Assembly (NCBI GenBank): GCA_014904845.1
Contig: MU119203.1
Coordinates: 62,001 to 126,000, forward strand
DNA length: 64,000 bases
Source: Acephala macrosclerotiorum
Lineage: Eukaryota > Ascomycota > Leotiomycetes > Helotiales > Mollisiaceae
Direction of reading: 5' to 3'
Positions 32,347-44,342 of this stretch are shown here, in pieces; position 1 is the stretch's first letter, and each line of letters begins with the position of its first letter. The notes beneath the pieces were generated by a model. It saw nothing but the letters and a program-made list of their open reading frames with translations, ran no database searches and was not told the origin of the DNA. The translations under genes and the position numbers were made by a program.

Positions 32347-35300
32347 GCTTGTTCTCGAAAAGTCTGAGTTGAATTTGTAGAAGGGGATACAGTATCGAGG
32401 CTATTCGGATACAATCAGAGCAGCAGAAGCTCTCGAGGCTAACGTTATCGAGGGTAGATAATTCTTGACCGTTCGTCGTGGTTGTAAACTGTCTGCATCG
32501 TGGATTGTTGCTTCGCCCTTCAAATCATGTCTTCGTATCGTACCGCAGCCTGTTGATTTCGATGTCTGGGGGTTTGTCTAGATGGGAGTGAAATGTTCGC
32601 TTTAGAATTGAAAGGCGTCCTGTAAAACTTTTCCGGTGAATCGGATCCAGTTGGGCACACGTTTCTGAAGTCAAAAATTGTGTGGTCAAGGATGGATGCT
32701 CGTGCTGCGACTGATCCGGAAGGGACGACTCCGTGCGACCCGATGTCAGGGGTATTCGATCAAGAGCCGTAAGGTGAGGCGAAGGTTCGAATCGAGAATA
32801 AGCAACTTGCAGAGCGGCGGGTGGTCAAGTATGAGTAGTTCTTATGTTGAGGGTATCAAGGTAGTGAGCTCACTTTCCCAAATGCTAGCGCTGCGCAGGT
32901 GTCTCCGAGTTGGTGCAATACAGCGAGCATGGGCGGGGGAGACCCCTACGCTACGTCTAAATAGAGCTAAAGACCGGGCCGCGGTAAAATGGTAAACTTC
33001 GAGAATCGACGAAACTCGCCTTTAAAAGCAACATCCTGTGTGATTCCAGTTCAAAAAGTTCAAGGGGAACTGAGTTACAGTTGTTCTTTTTAGATTACAA
33101 CGCCTCGTCATGAGTCCTGAATAACGTCCCACAAGCTAGGATACATCCGCTCTTGGCTCAGAGGATAAACAAACCACTCCAGCATCTCTTAACTTCCGGT
33201 TACGATCAAGACATCCATCAATATGCACCCCTCTTCTCTTCTGATGCCCCGCATTACCGCAGGAAGCCGCGAACAATTCAATTCAATTCAACTCGAGTCA
33301 CGGGAAATCTCTTGCTAAAGCACTGACTGGATAATCCAGACTTCCTTATCTTCCTCGCCTTCTCCTTCCTCACTATTTCCGGAAGACAAAGTTTCAAGCA
33401 GAAGGAACAACTTCGAGCATCCTCAAAAGCAACGTCTTCAAACAGCACACCCGCATCAAAAGGAAAATACCTTCAGCTCCACAAACCAAGAAACGTTCCC
33501 TTATCTCGCTATTAGCTGTGAATACCCCAAGGCTTACCCATCTCCTGCATCAAGCATTGGCATCGTCTCTTGGCCAAACACACCCCCAACCCAGCTGAAC
33601 AGGAAGGAGCGTGGTTTATTCCTATTCGTGGGCCAAGTATTACATGTGGATTCATAACTGCATACTTCATGACTCCTACTCCCGTCACTGAAGATCGATC
33701 CGGCTCGGCGAAAACAACAACTCCTCCATACTCATCCTCACTCTCCTATTCTGGAACCAGACTATGATAGCTGTGTAACATTGCGATGTTGTCACTCCGC
33801 TCCTACATGCGTGGGGTGTCCTCCAGAAGATGTGCTTACTGGAAGCACGTGCAGCGGTCTGCGAGTGCAGCCATGAAGCTGACCTGCATATTTCATGTAT
33901 GGGAAAGATATATCACACCATTTTAGACTCCTTGAGTTGCTGCAATTCAAAGCCATCTTTGATGCAAGGTCGGGAAGACCGCCGAACGTCGGGATCGAGT
34001 TTCAATTCCTCAGTTGCATTGTTATTTCACATGTGAATTTGCATTTGTTATCAAACAGGCAGTATGATTCAAGCATTCTGCTTTTGAGCAAATGAATATC
34101 TTGATCTGGACCTTCAATTCCTGCTCAATATTCAAATCACTGTTCGAGCTTCGTACCCCTAAGATTGGCTATTTCCTGTTATTTTCCTACCCCACATTGG
34201 CAATGCCAACCTCTCGCAATGCGGTACCGGCAACGACCTTAAAATCTAAGCTATTTCCAATTTCCAATTTTTTCATTTGATTTCCTTGATATTCGTACCA
34301 TTCTCTAGTCCAACATCGCAGATCCCAATCTTTTACTTTGCTTTTCAAACAATGAACTTGAGATCTAGCTCCATATTCATCAGAAAGTTTCTATATTTCA
34401 CCATCTCAGCAAGAAGCTCCTTTACTCTCAATTTTCATTTTATCGCCATTTCATCTCGCTACTATTCCATGTTGCAGAGGTGACAACATCATCGCCAGTC
34501 CTCTGGCAGAGGGGGGAAACACGTGTCCTTACACAGCTGCATAGCAGCTCCGCTTGACCTCTGCTAACCCAGGAGACACAACTACCAACGTAGCCGACGT
34601 TGCATCCATTGGAAAGTCGATATCGTTACGTTCAGGGTACGAGGGAACGTTTTTATACGCTCGAAGCGGCGTCTTGAAGCCGAATTCAAGCAGCAGCGTT
34701 TCAAAAACTCGAAAACTGAAAGGCTGTCTGGTGAATCACCACGATTCTAGCTATGACGCTATCACAAGCTATTCTTCGTAACTCGGCGACTCTAGCCGAA
34801 TTTCCTATAGCTGCTCCACTGAGCGAGTATAAAAGCTCGACACGTCACAGTTGCAATCGATACGAAAACCCATCTACGGTGTTCTTGTATATCATTACCT
34901 ATATAAAGGAGGGGCGCGATGATTGCTGAAGCATTGTATGGGAGAGTGGATCCTGTGTAGGATATCTGAGAGTTCAATTTCTTTGTGCTGGCAATGGATG
35001 ATTCTTGACGGTTTGAGCTTTCAGCTGAGGTCTAACAAGTTGGCTGTCAAGATGTGCTCTTCGTCATCTAACATTAGTCATTGAGCGAGATGGGTACTGC
35101 CTCATGGGACCTTGTCGTCCGGTGCGTCTGGGATATCGCTTGAAGCATTTGACAGTGGAGGAACCTTGATAGTAGCAACCCTGCTTGGACGGATAAATAG
35201 GAGATGGCAAAGAGGCGAAGGTCAACTCATTTAAAATGATGACGGTATATGCCTCAATATAGTCTAATGCATGGCAATGGAAGCCCAACCTGTTGATGAA

Positions 35301-36125
35301 AGCCATACCTACCCAGACGAAAACAACACGCCAGCAAAGAGCAACACCCTATATATACAAAATGCACGTCACAAGATCCGACGACATCCCTAAAATATTT
35401 GACAACAAAAATCATTTCCAGCGGTCCCCAAATCTGACAGGGACTTCATCAAAACCATACCAAGACAAGTAAGAGCGATTCAAGCATACCCTGCGAAGCG
35501 GTCAAAGAGCATCGGTAGCAGCACCCAGCGACCACAAGATTCGTCCCACTGTTAGAGGAGCCCAATGTGAAGATGGTTGAATTTATCGTGTCGAAAAGTC
35601 TGAGGCAGCTTTTATAAAGGCGAAATTACTGAACTTGGCACGAGATGAGCTGCGCCAGGTGGGAATGAAGCGTTATAGCTCGAGTGAGAAGATAGTTGTG
35701 AGTCAAAGCCAGAAGTGTGTAGTGAATTGTGAATTGTGAGCTAGGAATTTGATTGATGTTAAGTGAATGCAAAGACAGCTAGAAAGCATGGGCTGAGGAG
35801 AACGCTTTGGGGGGTGAGATCGTCCAAGTTGATAATAGACGATAGATATTGGTTGTAAATGAATCGAATATGGATCAATGAAGGAAACTGCAAAGTTCAG
35901 GTTAGTGGAGGTAAATTTAGAGAGGAGAATGGAATGTCTGTGAAAAGGCAGCTTCAGAATGCGATTTTTCCACTGAGAAGAAGTTGATGGGAATGCTAGC
36001 TTGCAGTCTCGACAAGCCGAGGAAAGTAGCATGTTAGCAGATGAACAATGATGAATGCTTCTCATGCGTGCTTTATTCGTGTACAGTATAATACAACAAT
36101 ACCAAACCGCCGCCCAGCCCAGCCA
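32347..36125. other. long gene-poor interval
   Basis: About 3.8 kb with no ORF that I can support on either strand. Near 34500 are small perfect hairpins (CCTCT-ggc-AGAGG, and AGCTGC-ata-GCAGCT). A T-loop-like GGTTCGAATC at about 32784 has no matching stem, so it is not a tRNA. No transposon features. Confidence 0.5.
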
Positions 36126-37315
36126 TCACCACCGACCCCCTCTCCGTTGACCATAAGTCAAGTTTGCTCTCGCCGAAGTACCAGTCTTATGCACCACCTG
36201 CCTCCTCTCCCAAACACTACTCTTCCCCTCCACCACACTAATAATCTCATCCGCAAATCTTTGAGCAAACTGTCCCTTCCCACTCCCTCTCGACTTCTTT
36301 TTGCTAGCTGCATCCAAGATCCATTGTACAGCCGTCCGCCTCCGCTGTTGCAATCCGAGCGGAACGGGAATTTGAAGAGCGGTTCCACCACCAGCTGCAC
36401 CTCTCTGAGACCGAATTCGGAGAAGGGGTGCAACGGAGTCGATGGCGAGGGTGAGGTAGCCGATTGGGTCGAGTGGGAGGTGGGATGGGGGCGGAGAACC
36501 GGGGAGGAGAGGACGGGCGGGATTAGGAGTTGGAGGTGGGGCGGTTCTGAGCTGGTTTAAAATGAAGGACATGTTCTATAAACATAAACCACATTAGCAT
36601 TTGCGATTGAAACACTTGGAAGAGTAAATTCTGCGCAGCAATCGACCGCAGAATGAAATGTAGAAACTGACGAGCCTACCCTCTGGGCAACACTCTTCTT
36701 GCCATGCTTCATGATGAGATTTGTAACTTGGTTCACAACAGGATCGTATCTCCGCTTCAGATGCATGTTGCTCGCCAGCGGTAATTCTGGGAGGTCATAT
36801 TTGTGGCCGACTGTGACTGGATCGCTGCCGTGTCCTCCTCTGGCTATGTTCTGCATCTGGCCCAAAGCTAGCAGGTTGGCGAAGGTTGTCGCGTCACTGG
36901 CATTGGCATTTGACCCATCGATCTCGTCCTTGATAATTTCTGGAGCTTTGTCTCTACCCTCTCGGTCCCGTCGAAGAATCTGTTGAGTAACCATCAGTAT
37001 TTATATTTTGTAGGGCCTCTGATGTCATGGCAGTATTCGACAGCTTGGGGATCTGCCACGTACATCTTGAACAGATTTTCCTTGGCCAAGATCAGGCTCT
37101 GTCTCTCCTGTTATTCTGCCCACGTCTGCAGCCTCCTCGCTGACATGTCCGAGAGCATCTTGATTTGGTCCCGTTGCTGGCTTTGGGTCCTTCTCGTCCG
37201 CATACCCTCTCCGTGAGGCCGCCAACGAAATTGGGGGTTGCTGTGAGGCAATCGAAGGCCTCGAACGTACAGCAAGTGATCGGCTTGCACCGAGTAGGTT
37301 CAATCGTGGTGGCAT
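36126..37315 (-). CDS. RSM7: mitochondrial small-subunit ribosomal protein uS7m
   Basis: Component of the 37S mitochondrial ribosomal subunit that helps organise the 3' domain of the small rRNA. Predicted 333 residues in three exons (37064-37315, 36680-36979, 36126-36575). The N-terminus MPPRLNLLGASRSLAVRSR is a typical cleavable presequence and ends at an RRGYAD-like site. The S7 domain begins in exon 2 with LKRRYDPVVNQVTNLIMKHGKKSVAQR and continues in exon 3 with PIGYLTLAIDSVAPLLRIRSQR, GGGTALQIPVPLGLQQRRRTAVQWIL and a C-terminal HKTGTSARANLTYGQRR. Introns are gtacgt/caacag and gtaggc/tatag, both in phase 0. The length and order match yeast and Neurospora forms. Confidence 0.93.
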
Positions 37316-38014
37316 GGTGACAGTGGTGGAGGTAAGGTCTTGGTCGTGCTACTGTTCGTGAAAGCTTCAAAATTAATTCAGGACTAGCGTGTTGCCTCAA
37401 AATTAAGGTTTACAAACATTGGCAGTTCGAGTGGTAGTACCAAACCCCAGCATGGCGATCAGGGTTGATCCAGGCTCGGATTGACAGTTACTGGGATCTT
37501 GGTTCTCTTGTGTGACCTGAAGACGTCGCCGGCATAGAAATATTTCTTTCTTCAGCAGGGCATGCGCAGGACAAGGCCACAAAACACGTTTTACATTAAT
37601 ACACGAGCAGGCATATCGAGAAGCTGTTGTGATAGTGAAAGATTCAGAATTGGAAGGAGAAGCTATGTACTGGATCTAAAAGAGGACATCGAGAGAATTG
37701 ACCATCATCGAGTCTAGAAATTTTCCTTTTCCTTTTTTTTTAAGAAGAAATCAACCAAGTATCCAAAATCATATCTCTCTCAACTCCAACGCCTTTGCCG
37801 ACCGCGAAGACTTAAGCAAACCCGACGCCTAAAGCCACTCGCGTTGCGCCATTCCATGCTGTACCATGCCCATGGTTGCCCTTTATAATTCTCATATCCT
37901 ACACGCCTGTGCGACTCGTTCATTGAAGTGATGCCATGCTGTTGTGCTGACAGTTTGATCCTTCGTAGCTCGTTTGCCATCCAATGTCCGCGAGGATTCC
38001 ATGTCGATGTAGCT
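37316..38014. other. intergenic
   Basis: Promoter side of the uS7m gene and 3' flank of the dsRBD gene. A minus-strand ORF at about 37780-38061 overlaps the dsRBD last exon in another frame and looks spurious. Confidence 0.5.
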
Positions 38015-38408
38015 CTACCAGCCCGTTCGACTCTGGGAGGGGGAGCTCGGGGCCGAGCCATTGAGATGCTTCAGGGCAACCTCTGCAGCGTCCTCCTTCG
38101 CATTGTTGACATGTTGTCCATCGTACCAAAATCGGGCCGGGATATTTTGTCCTTGCACAGTGACAGTGCTCGACCATGCTGTTCGTCCGCCTGTAGGGAT
38201 ACAAGTCAATTGACTTTCCTAAATCAATTGGGCGGTGGGAGACATACCTCGTCTATCAGACATGATTTGGAAAACTGGAGGATGTATCTGAGCTTCGCGG
38301 CACTTCTCTGCTGGCAGTCAGTGACAGCCATCGACCTCCCAGCGTGCGTGAATTACCTTCGAGTCTCTCTTGCCATGTAGCAGCACTCGAGTAAGAAGAA
38401 TAAGACAT
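38015..38408 (-). CDS. small double-stranded-RNA-binding domain protein
   Basis: Predicted 96-residue protein in three short exons (38357-38408, 38248-38310, 38015-38190), too fragmented to be seen as one ORF. Splicing (gtaatt/tgccag and gtatgt/tacag) gives MSYSSYSSAATWQERLE, AEKCREAQIHPPVFQIMSDRRG and GRTAWSSTVTVQGQNIPARFWYDGQ..NNAKEDAAEVALKHL. This is a single dsRBD: helix 1, the beta strands with PVFQIMSDRRGGRTAWSSTVTV, and the KEDAAEVALKHL second helix. The usual KKxAK basic start of helix 2 is replaced by NNAKEDAA, so RNA affinity may be weak. Stand-alone dsRBD proteins of this size are frequent in Pezizomycotina; their partners are unknown. An Argonaute gene is 14 kb away, with no evidence for a link. 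Confidence 0.82.
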
Positions 38409-41021
38409 TATTATGATGCTCTCGAAAACGATAGACAAGGACTGCAAGTAGCTTCTGTATAGCTCGAGGTATGCGGAGCCGAGACGGTGGAGGTGCGGGT
38501 ATCGGAAAAGGCGTTATGAGCTGCAGAAATGGTGGCTCGAAGGAGTTCTTATAGAAGTGTGGTCCTTTTGAACAGATCGAGAAGGAAGCTGGGGTATTGC
38601 AATGAGGTGGCAGTCAGACTATGAAGAGAAATGAGAGAAAAGCTTGCTGCGTTTGCACTTCCGTCTATGCAACTGCAACACGGCTACTAGACTCACGTCT
38701 GTTTCGGCATAATGCATCTAAACAGATGGAGGAACGTATTCGAAGAAGTAACGTCGATCAGCCGAAAAAAAAACATAGGGCCGTGTGTGCTGTCTCCATC
38801 GGTGGCATACCACAAGTCGTGTACCACCATGCCGAATGACCATCCGTAAGATGCCAAAAGCAATATGGGCTTTCTACCAAATTATACTAGTGGAAATGCA
38901 AAGCCAGCGCTACAGACTCTTACAGCTTCCTGCAGGTGGGATCCGTCATGGGGCAGTGGAAAAAGAGGGTCGAGTTGGGCAGGCGTGTGAGTAAAGGCAA
39001 GGCGAAGAGAGGGGTTGTTTTTGGGGGGGATTGATAGGAGAGAGCGAATCCCATATCAAGTGCCCAATAAGAACAACATGACAAACCTGCATCTAGGCAA
39101 AGTAGGACAAGCCCAATTACATCCCTCTCCTATCTGAGCACTTCAGTGCATTGTCGATGCCGGTGAGACTTGAAGTCTATTTTTCGTAATTTCGTTGGTG
39201 TACGGGGTGACGCGGTTTGCTTTTGTTTGAAAAATCAAAAATGCGGTTTGCTGATCCCAGATTTTCAAAACACCAAGTGCGCGGAGATGAAAACTAACTC
39301 AGAAGCTGCGTCGCCCTGCTCTGGGGCCAATAAATGCCAGCCGCTTGTTGGACGAATCTCAGACTTTCTTTCTGTCATAGGATAGAGCGTCGAAGCATTC
39401 GAAGTCTTTTCCTGTGCTGCAGCGGACGCCGTGTCTTGGGCCCTATCTGGTATTCCCTGACACAGTGGTTTTCCGAGACTGTGTTCGAAGATCGAGCGGC
39501 ACTGCAGGAACGGGTGGCTACATAATTTATACGATGGATTTTGCTAGTGCTCGCCCAGGAAGCTCCTTGATTCGAGGTGAACTTGCGGAGAAACCCTTGG
39601 ACTTGTGACTCTAAGCAAGCAGCCTTGCGACTTGCATCTCTGTCCTGATCAGCATATCGATGCCACCGTGATCATCAATCTACACCGCCTTGCCAATCTG
39701 CACCCGACAGACTGGCACCAAACACCGTCCACCAAAGAAGTAAATATGGCCCGGACCCAGCGTGAACTCTGAGTCTGACCACTCGTGCATTGCCGTTCCT
39801 CAAAGGAGGGGGCACGATATGGCCCGAACCCGCAAGGTTCAAGCCTCCCTCGCCTCCAGCCTACCAACAAGGAGCCATACTTCGTAGCCAAGAAGCAAGA
39901 TGGACTGATGATGCTTTGTCTCGGGCAAGGCGCTATCAAATAGAGAGGGTATTGCTTGAGAACGTCGCGCAATCGTACATTGCGTACTTCGGATCTCTGA
40001 CCAGTCGGACCGCGAGTCTTGAATCAAAGCCACCAGATCTGAGGCCATTGACAAGTACAATCGCGCGCATTGAGCTTGTCGATGATACACAGTTTCAATA
40101 ATACAAAAGTATCTCCTCATGAAGGACGGTACTGTATCAATCGTTGCGTGGCGAGTTGAGACGAAGCCAAGTAATATATTGCAGCCTCGTTTGCTTTCGT
40201 TTCGGGACAGCCTCGTAACTTAAAGACCAGCGCATCATTTCAGCACTGATGCAATGATGCCCAAGAAATACAGCCTTCCTTTTGGTCCTCGGACGGCTTC
40301 TAGAAAGGGCAGCCTATCGTAGGACAGCATGCATGCGAGATATTGGCGGATGTTGGGTTCGCTCAGGGACCGTTTCTTGTTGAAGATTTCCAGTGTGACG
40401 TTGGACATCGATGGAAGGGAATTCGGAGCGTACAAAAGCGGATGAGATAGGACGAGCGGACATGACACAGAGCTAGAAGCCTTGGTCTTCTCGAACGGTC
40501 GAGGTCTTCTTGCTCTTTCATTCCACATGTGATTGCGCTCTTTCAAACATTTTGACCGGAGCTTCGAGTCCCTTACTCAGCCGCAAGAACCCTCCTCACG
40601 ATGTTGAACATCTTGCTTGGACAATGGGCAAGAGGTTTCGATCATAAGCAAGATCCATCACCCTGAAAATGGATGAGTAATCAGGGTCCATTTTCACACC
40701 ACTCACAACGAGAGAGCGAATTTCAAACCTCTCCATGCCATCCTGTTGGCTGCTTCAACAACCTCGCTCGCAATGCATTCCGTGATTCCACTGCGCTCGC
40801 GCCAGTCAGCATTTACGACTCCACGGCCGTCCTCGGTTGTTTTCGCCGAGCCTCGGTTCGGCTTTCGAGGATCATGGGGGAGCTGTCTTTTGACATCATT
40901 AACTGACATAAAGCTGGACAATTCTAGACCAGACATAGATACTCCATAGAAGATAGATTCGAACTCTCTTGCATACTACATATTCTTTTCCCTCCTACTC
41001 TTTCAACAAAAAAAAAACAAA
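38409..41021. other. gene-poor interval
   Basis: About 2.6 kb between the divergent dsRBD and nitronate monooxygenase genes. Short ORFs on both strands show no recognisable domains. The last 60 bases before 41022 form a T/C-rich then A-rich leader ending in acaaaATG. Confidence 0.5.
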
Positions 41022-42120
41022 ATGCCTTTCAATACAAAGCTAACCCGAGCGCTGGGAATCAAGGGTAAGCTCAATCACAACATCTGCCAGACTTCTCAAC
41101 ACATGTTGACCTCAACATCCAGTCCCCATCGTCCAAGGAGGCATGCAATGGGTAGGATACGCCGAACTCGCCTCCGCCGTCTCCAATGCCGGCGGCCTCG
41201 GACTCCTCACAGCTCTCACCCAACCGACCCCCGAAGACCTCCGAAAAGAAATCCGCAAATGCAAAACCATGACCTCGAACCCATTCGGCGTCAACATTAC
41301 CCTCCTCCCCTCCATGAACGCTCCCGACTACGGCGCATACGCACAAGTAGCCATCGATGAAGGGATCAAGGTTGTAGAGACAGCGGGGAATAGTCCTGGG
41401 CCTGTGATCAAGAAGTTGAAGGCTGCGGGGGTTATTATTTTGCATAAATGTACGACGATAAGACATGCTCAGAGTGCTATTAAACTTGGTGTGGACTTTT
41501 TGAGCATTGATGGGTTTGAGTGTGCGGGGCATGTTGGGGAGACGGATATTACGAACTTTATTCTGCTCAGCAGAGCGAGACAGTCGCTGGATATACCATT
41601 CATTGCTTCGGGAGGCTTTGCGGATGGACAGGGACTTGCTGCTGCGTTGAGTTTGGGTGCTGAGGGTATCAATATGGGTACGAGGTTCATGTGTACCGTT
41701 GAGGCTCCTATTCACGAGAACATCAAGAAGCAGATTGTGAATGCTCAAGAGACGGATACTGAGCTTGTGATGAGGAGATGGAAGAACACCACCCGATTGT
41801 ACAAGAACAAGGTGACGGAAGCTGCAACAAAGATTGAGAGGGAGAGTACAATAGGCAAGTTTGAGGAGGTGGCTCCGTATGTGAGTGGAAAGAGAGGTAG
41901 AGAGGTTTTCATCAATGGTGATCCAGATTATGGAGTAAGCGACTCCTTCTGAATTTGACTCGGAACATGCTGACATTGACAGGTCTGGACTGCTGGTCAA
42001 GTGATTGGACTGATCCATGATATCCCAACATGTGCCGATCTTGTCAAGAGAATCGAGCGCGAGGCAGAGGAGACTTTGAACAAGGCGTCAGCACTCATTG
42101 TCCCTAGTAGCAAGCTTTGA
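41022..42120 (+). CDS. nitronate monooxygenase (2-nitropropane dioxygenase family)
   Basis: FMN-dependent enzyme that oxidises nitronates such as propionate 3-nitronate, a plant and fungal toxin. Predicted 330 residues in three exons (41022-41064, 41123-41934, 41983-42120). The TIM-barrel motifs are VPIVQGGMQWVGYAELASAVSNAGGLG (splice-restored), MTSNPFGVNITLLP, VVETAGNSPGPVI, HKCTTIRHAQSA, the active-site segment DGFECAGHVGE with its catalytic-type His, and the phosphate-binding ASGGFADGQGLAAALSLGAEGINMGTRF. The last exon closes with VWTAGQVIGLIHDIPTCADLV. Introns are gtaagc/catccag and gtaagc/gacag. The start MPFNTKLTRALGIKG follows an A-rich leader. Class within the family is not certain. 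Confidence 0.93.
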
Positions 42121-42272
42121 TTGTAGATTAGAAATGCGATGATTTGATCACTGCAAACTTTGCTTTTAAAGAACTCACAAGACCTATTTCGACACCATGT
42201 ATTGTATCAGACTCCTTGCTTCATCTTCTCTTCATCTCTTACGACAATGCTCGGTCATGCAGACACAGTCCA

Positions 42273-42596
42273 CTAGCCATATCTATTTAGAAGCCATCTC
42301 CCCAAGAGTAATAGCACAACTACAAAGACCGCGCTTCCGAATATGATGCCTGCCAACGCTCCCTTCGACATGTGGGTATTGACTGTTAGAAACCGGCGTT
42401 GTGGAGGCGAAGTTACAGGTCTGGCTTCTCTGAAAGTTGAGCGTTTGGGTTCAAAGGCGACGACTGTGGAGGCGGGTTGGTCTTCGCTAGTAAATGACCG
42501 GGAAAAGGAGAGTGATTCTTCAGGTTGGGGGTTTTGAAAGGGCAAGGCGAGGACTGCTGCCACGCAGAAGCAGATAGCGAGAGGGATGAAGAACAT
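42273..42596 (-). CDS. small single-pass membrane protein with signal peptide
   Basis: Intronless ORF of 107 residues that I do not recognise. It begins with a clear signal sequence (MFFIPLAICFCVAAVLALPF, likely cleaved near Ala17-Leu18), has a Ser/Pro/Arg-rich spacer of about 50 residues, and ends in a Gly-rich hydrophobic helix (GALAGIIFGSAVFVVVLLLLG) followed by RWLLNRYG. This predicts a type I membrane protein with a short extracellular part and a tiny cytosolic tail. The stop lies only about 150 bases from the stop of the nitronate monooxygenase on the other strand. A second ORF of the same layout, decayed, sits upstream on the same strand (42951-43304). Function unknown. The hydrophobic pattern and the in-frame neighbour are the main support. 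Confidence 0.6.
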   Translation of the reverse strand: MFFIPLAICFCVAAVLALPFQNPQPEESLSFSRSFTSEDQPASTVVAFEPKRSTFREARPVTSPPQRRFLTVNTHMSKGALAGIIFGSAVFVVVLLLLGRWLLNRYG

Positions 42597-42950
42597 AATT
42601 GATAGGTTCTGTGGTGCTTTGTTCTTGGTTGCTTGCTAAGCTTGCTGGATTCCTCGTGTTGATTTAAGTTTGAGAAAGCGGCTTTTCTGTAGACGCGGTC
42701 TGTGAAGGAATACCTTAATGCTTTGCACTTTGCTTCAGACAAAGCTTCTTGTGAATGTGTTTGTATGTCACCTTGTTGATTCACACCTTAAGAGCTATTT
42801 ACTAGTCCAGGGGTGGCGTAGAGACACATTCATAGAATTAAGAACTGAAATAATGATGTCCTCATCCTTCTTCTTGCTCCTCTTCCACTTACATTCTCTG
42901 CCTTTTCTGCCCGTAACCAACTATGCAAGCACACTGCTCGTTTCCCCTCT

Positions 42951-43304
42951 TCAAGCCATAGTGTGGAAAATGCATATCGCCACAAACACTCCAAAGAAAA
43001 TCAAGAATCCAAGTATAGCACATGCCAATACTCCACCTGGCAATTCTTTCTCCTAGATCTCCATCCGGCCCTGTGGAATTGAGTTGGTTCTAGATTCTGA
43101 GCGCATGGAGTTGGACGCGAGGGTCGTGATTGGTGTTAGAGTTAGAATCGGAGGTGGTAAGAATATGGGTTGTGCTCCATTTCAAGAATATGGAGAATTA
43201 GAGAGAGATCTTCTGGCTTCCTGATCTTGGAGAATTCAGTGGGTGGGGCTCGAGATTAGGATAGTTGCTATGGAGAGGAAAACGACGAAGGTGGTGAGTC
43301 TCAT
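42951..43304 (-). pseudogene. decayed ORF with the same layout as the adjacent small membrane protein
   Basis: One reading frame of 118 codons runs from an ATG to a TGA with no frameshift but with three internal stops (TGA at about codon 23, TGA near codon 42, TAG near codon 85). The N-terminus is a signal-peptide-like MRLTTFVVFLSIATILISS, the middle is Ser/Pro/Thr-rich, and the end is a Gly-containing membrane helix (LPGGVLACAILGFLIFFGVF) plus a short tail. Length and architecture parallel the 107-residue ORF at 42273-42596 on the same strand. TAG from CAG and TGA from CGA or TGG are each single C:G to T:A changes, as expected from RIP or cytosine deamination. Introns that would remove the stops are not apparent. 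It could also be chance; sequence identity to the neighbour is weak. Confidence 0.4.
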
Positions 43305-44342
43305 TGCTGATTTTGGCGAATGGTTCGGTCTTGTTCGTAATGAGCTTGGAGGACGTATCGATGCGAGCTTGAGAAATGCTTATTTATCTATGAAGTGGTG
43401 AGTCTTAAGTGGGCTTTGAATCAAAAGATCTAACATTTTCATGCCTGGCTGTTGTCTACCGCTTCTCGCGACTGATGTTCTCTTATCTCCCCTGAGAACA
43501 CGATTTCTGGGATCCTTGGATGTTGAACATAGTATTAGCTGGAGCTGTGGAAAGAACTTGAACGTTGAAAGTGAGTCCTCAAATAAAGCAAGTACGTTAG
43601 GTAGTCACTTCCCCACATCATCAGGCGAAATCAGCCCGCGACTCGTTAACCCCATGTAGATTTATATAGCCAAATTTGTTTCCGCCTACTCGACTGGCAC
43701 TCGACAAACAGTAAGTCATCTCCTAACTTTAGTCAAAAGCTACAAACTAACACAGAACAGAAGAGAAGTCAACAGGGTCAAAACAGCATCTTTGGATGGC
43801 CAGTCTGATGTATTATACCAGCAACCCTACTCTAGATACAAAAAGATTCAGCAACTCGTATACGAAAACGTATTAAATTACGTTTGTAGCTTGTCCCCAC
43901 GCTTGAGACATATTGAAGTCAACACAGCGATGGCATTCAAGTGATTTTTGCAATTTTTTTCTATGCTCTTTTTCTTGTTAATTCTACGGAGCTAAGCGAA
44001 GGGATCCCCTACTTAGCCGAGCTCACCTCCTTCAACTCAACGAAGAGTGTGTTGCAAGCGAACACGGCGAGCGGTCGACTACTTCATTGCCATTATGGTG
44101 GTGGCAAGGCGTCGCTCGTGCTGTTTGATGGATTACAGCGGTCGCCAATGATCTTATCCTTCGACAATGGCAGGCGCATCCCTTCCTTCTTAGCCTGCCT
44201 TCCTTCCTAGAGAGAGCTGTTGAGCGGTCAACTGCATTTTTGAAATCGCAAAACAACGCCACAGCCGCTCAATAGTTAACATCAGAGCAAATTTGATTCA
44301 TTATTTCATGCTCTCTACATTACATGTCTTCCTTCTATCCCT
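43305..44342. other. intergenic
   Basis: Nothing supported. A plus-strand ORF at 43941-44210 has a hydrophobic start but no ATG at a sensible place. Confidence 0.5.

Noticed and set aside
32740..32810. Possible tRNA because of GGTTCGAATC
   Set aside because: The arms flanking the T-loop-like sequence are not complementary and no acceptor stem or anticodon arm can be drawn.
37780..38061. Minus-strand ORF rich in Arg downstream of the dsRBD gene
   Set aside because: Overlaps the dsRBD last exon in a different frame, and the dsRBD frame has its own stop at 38015.
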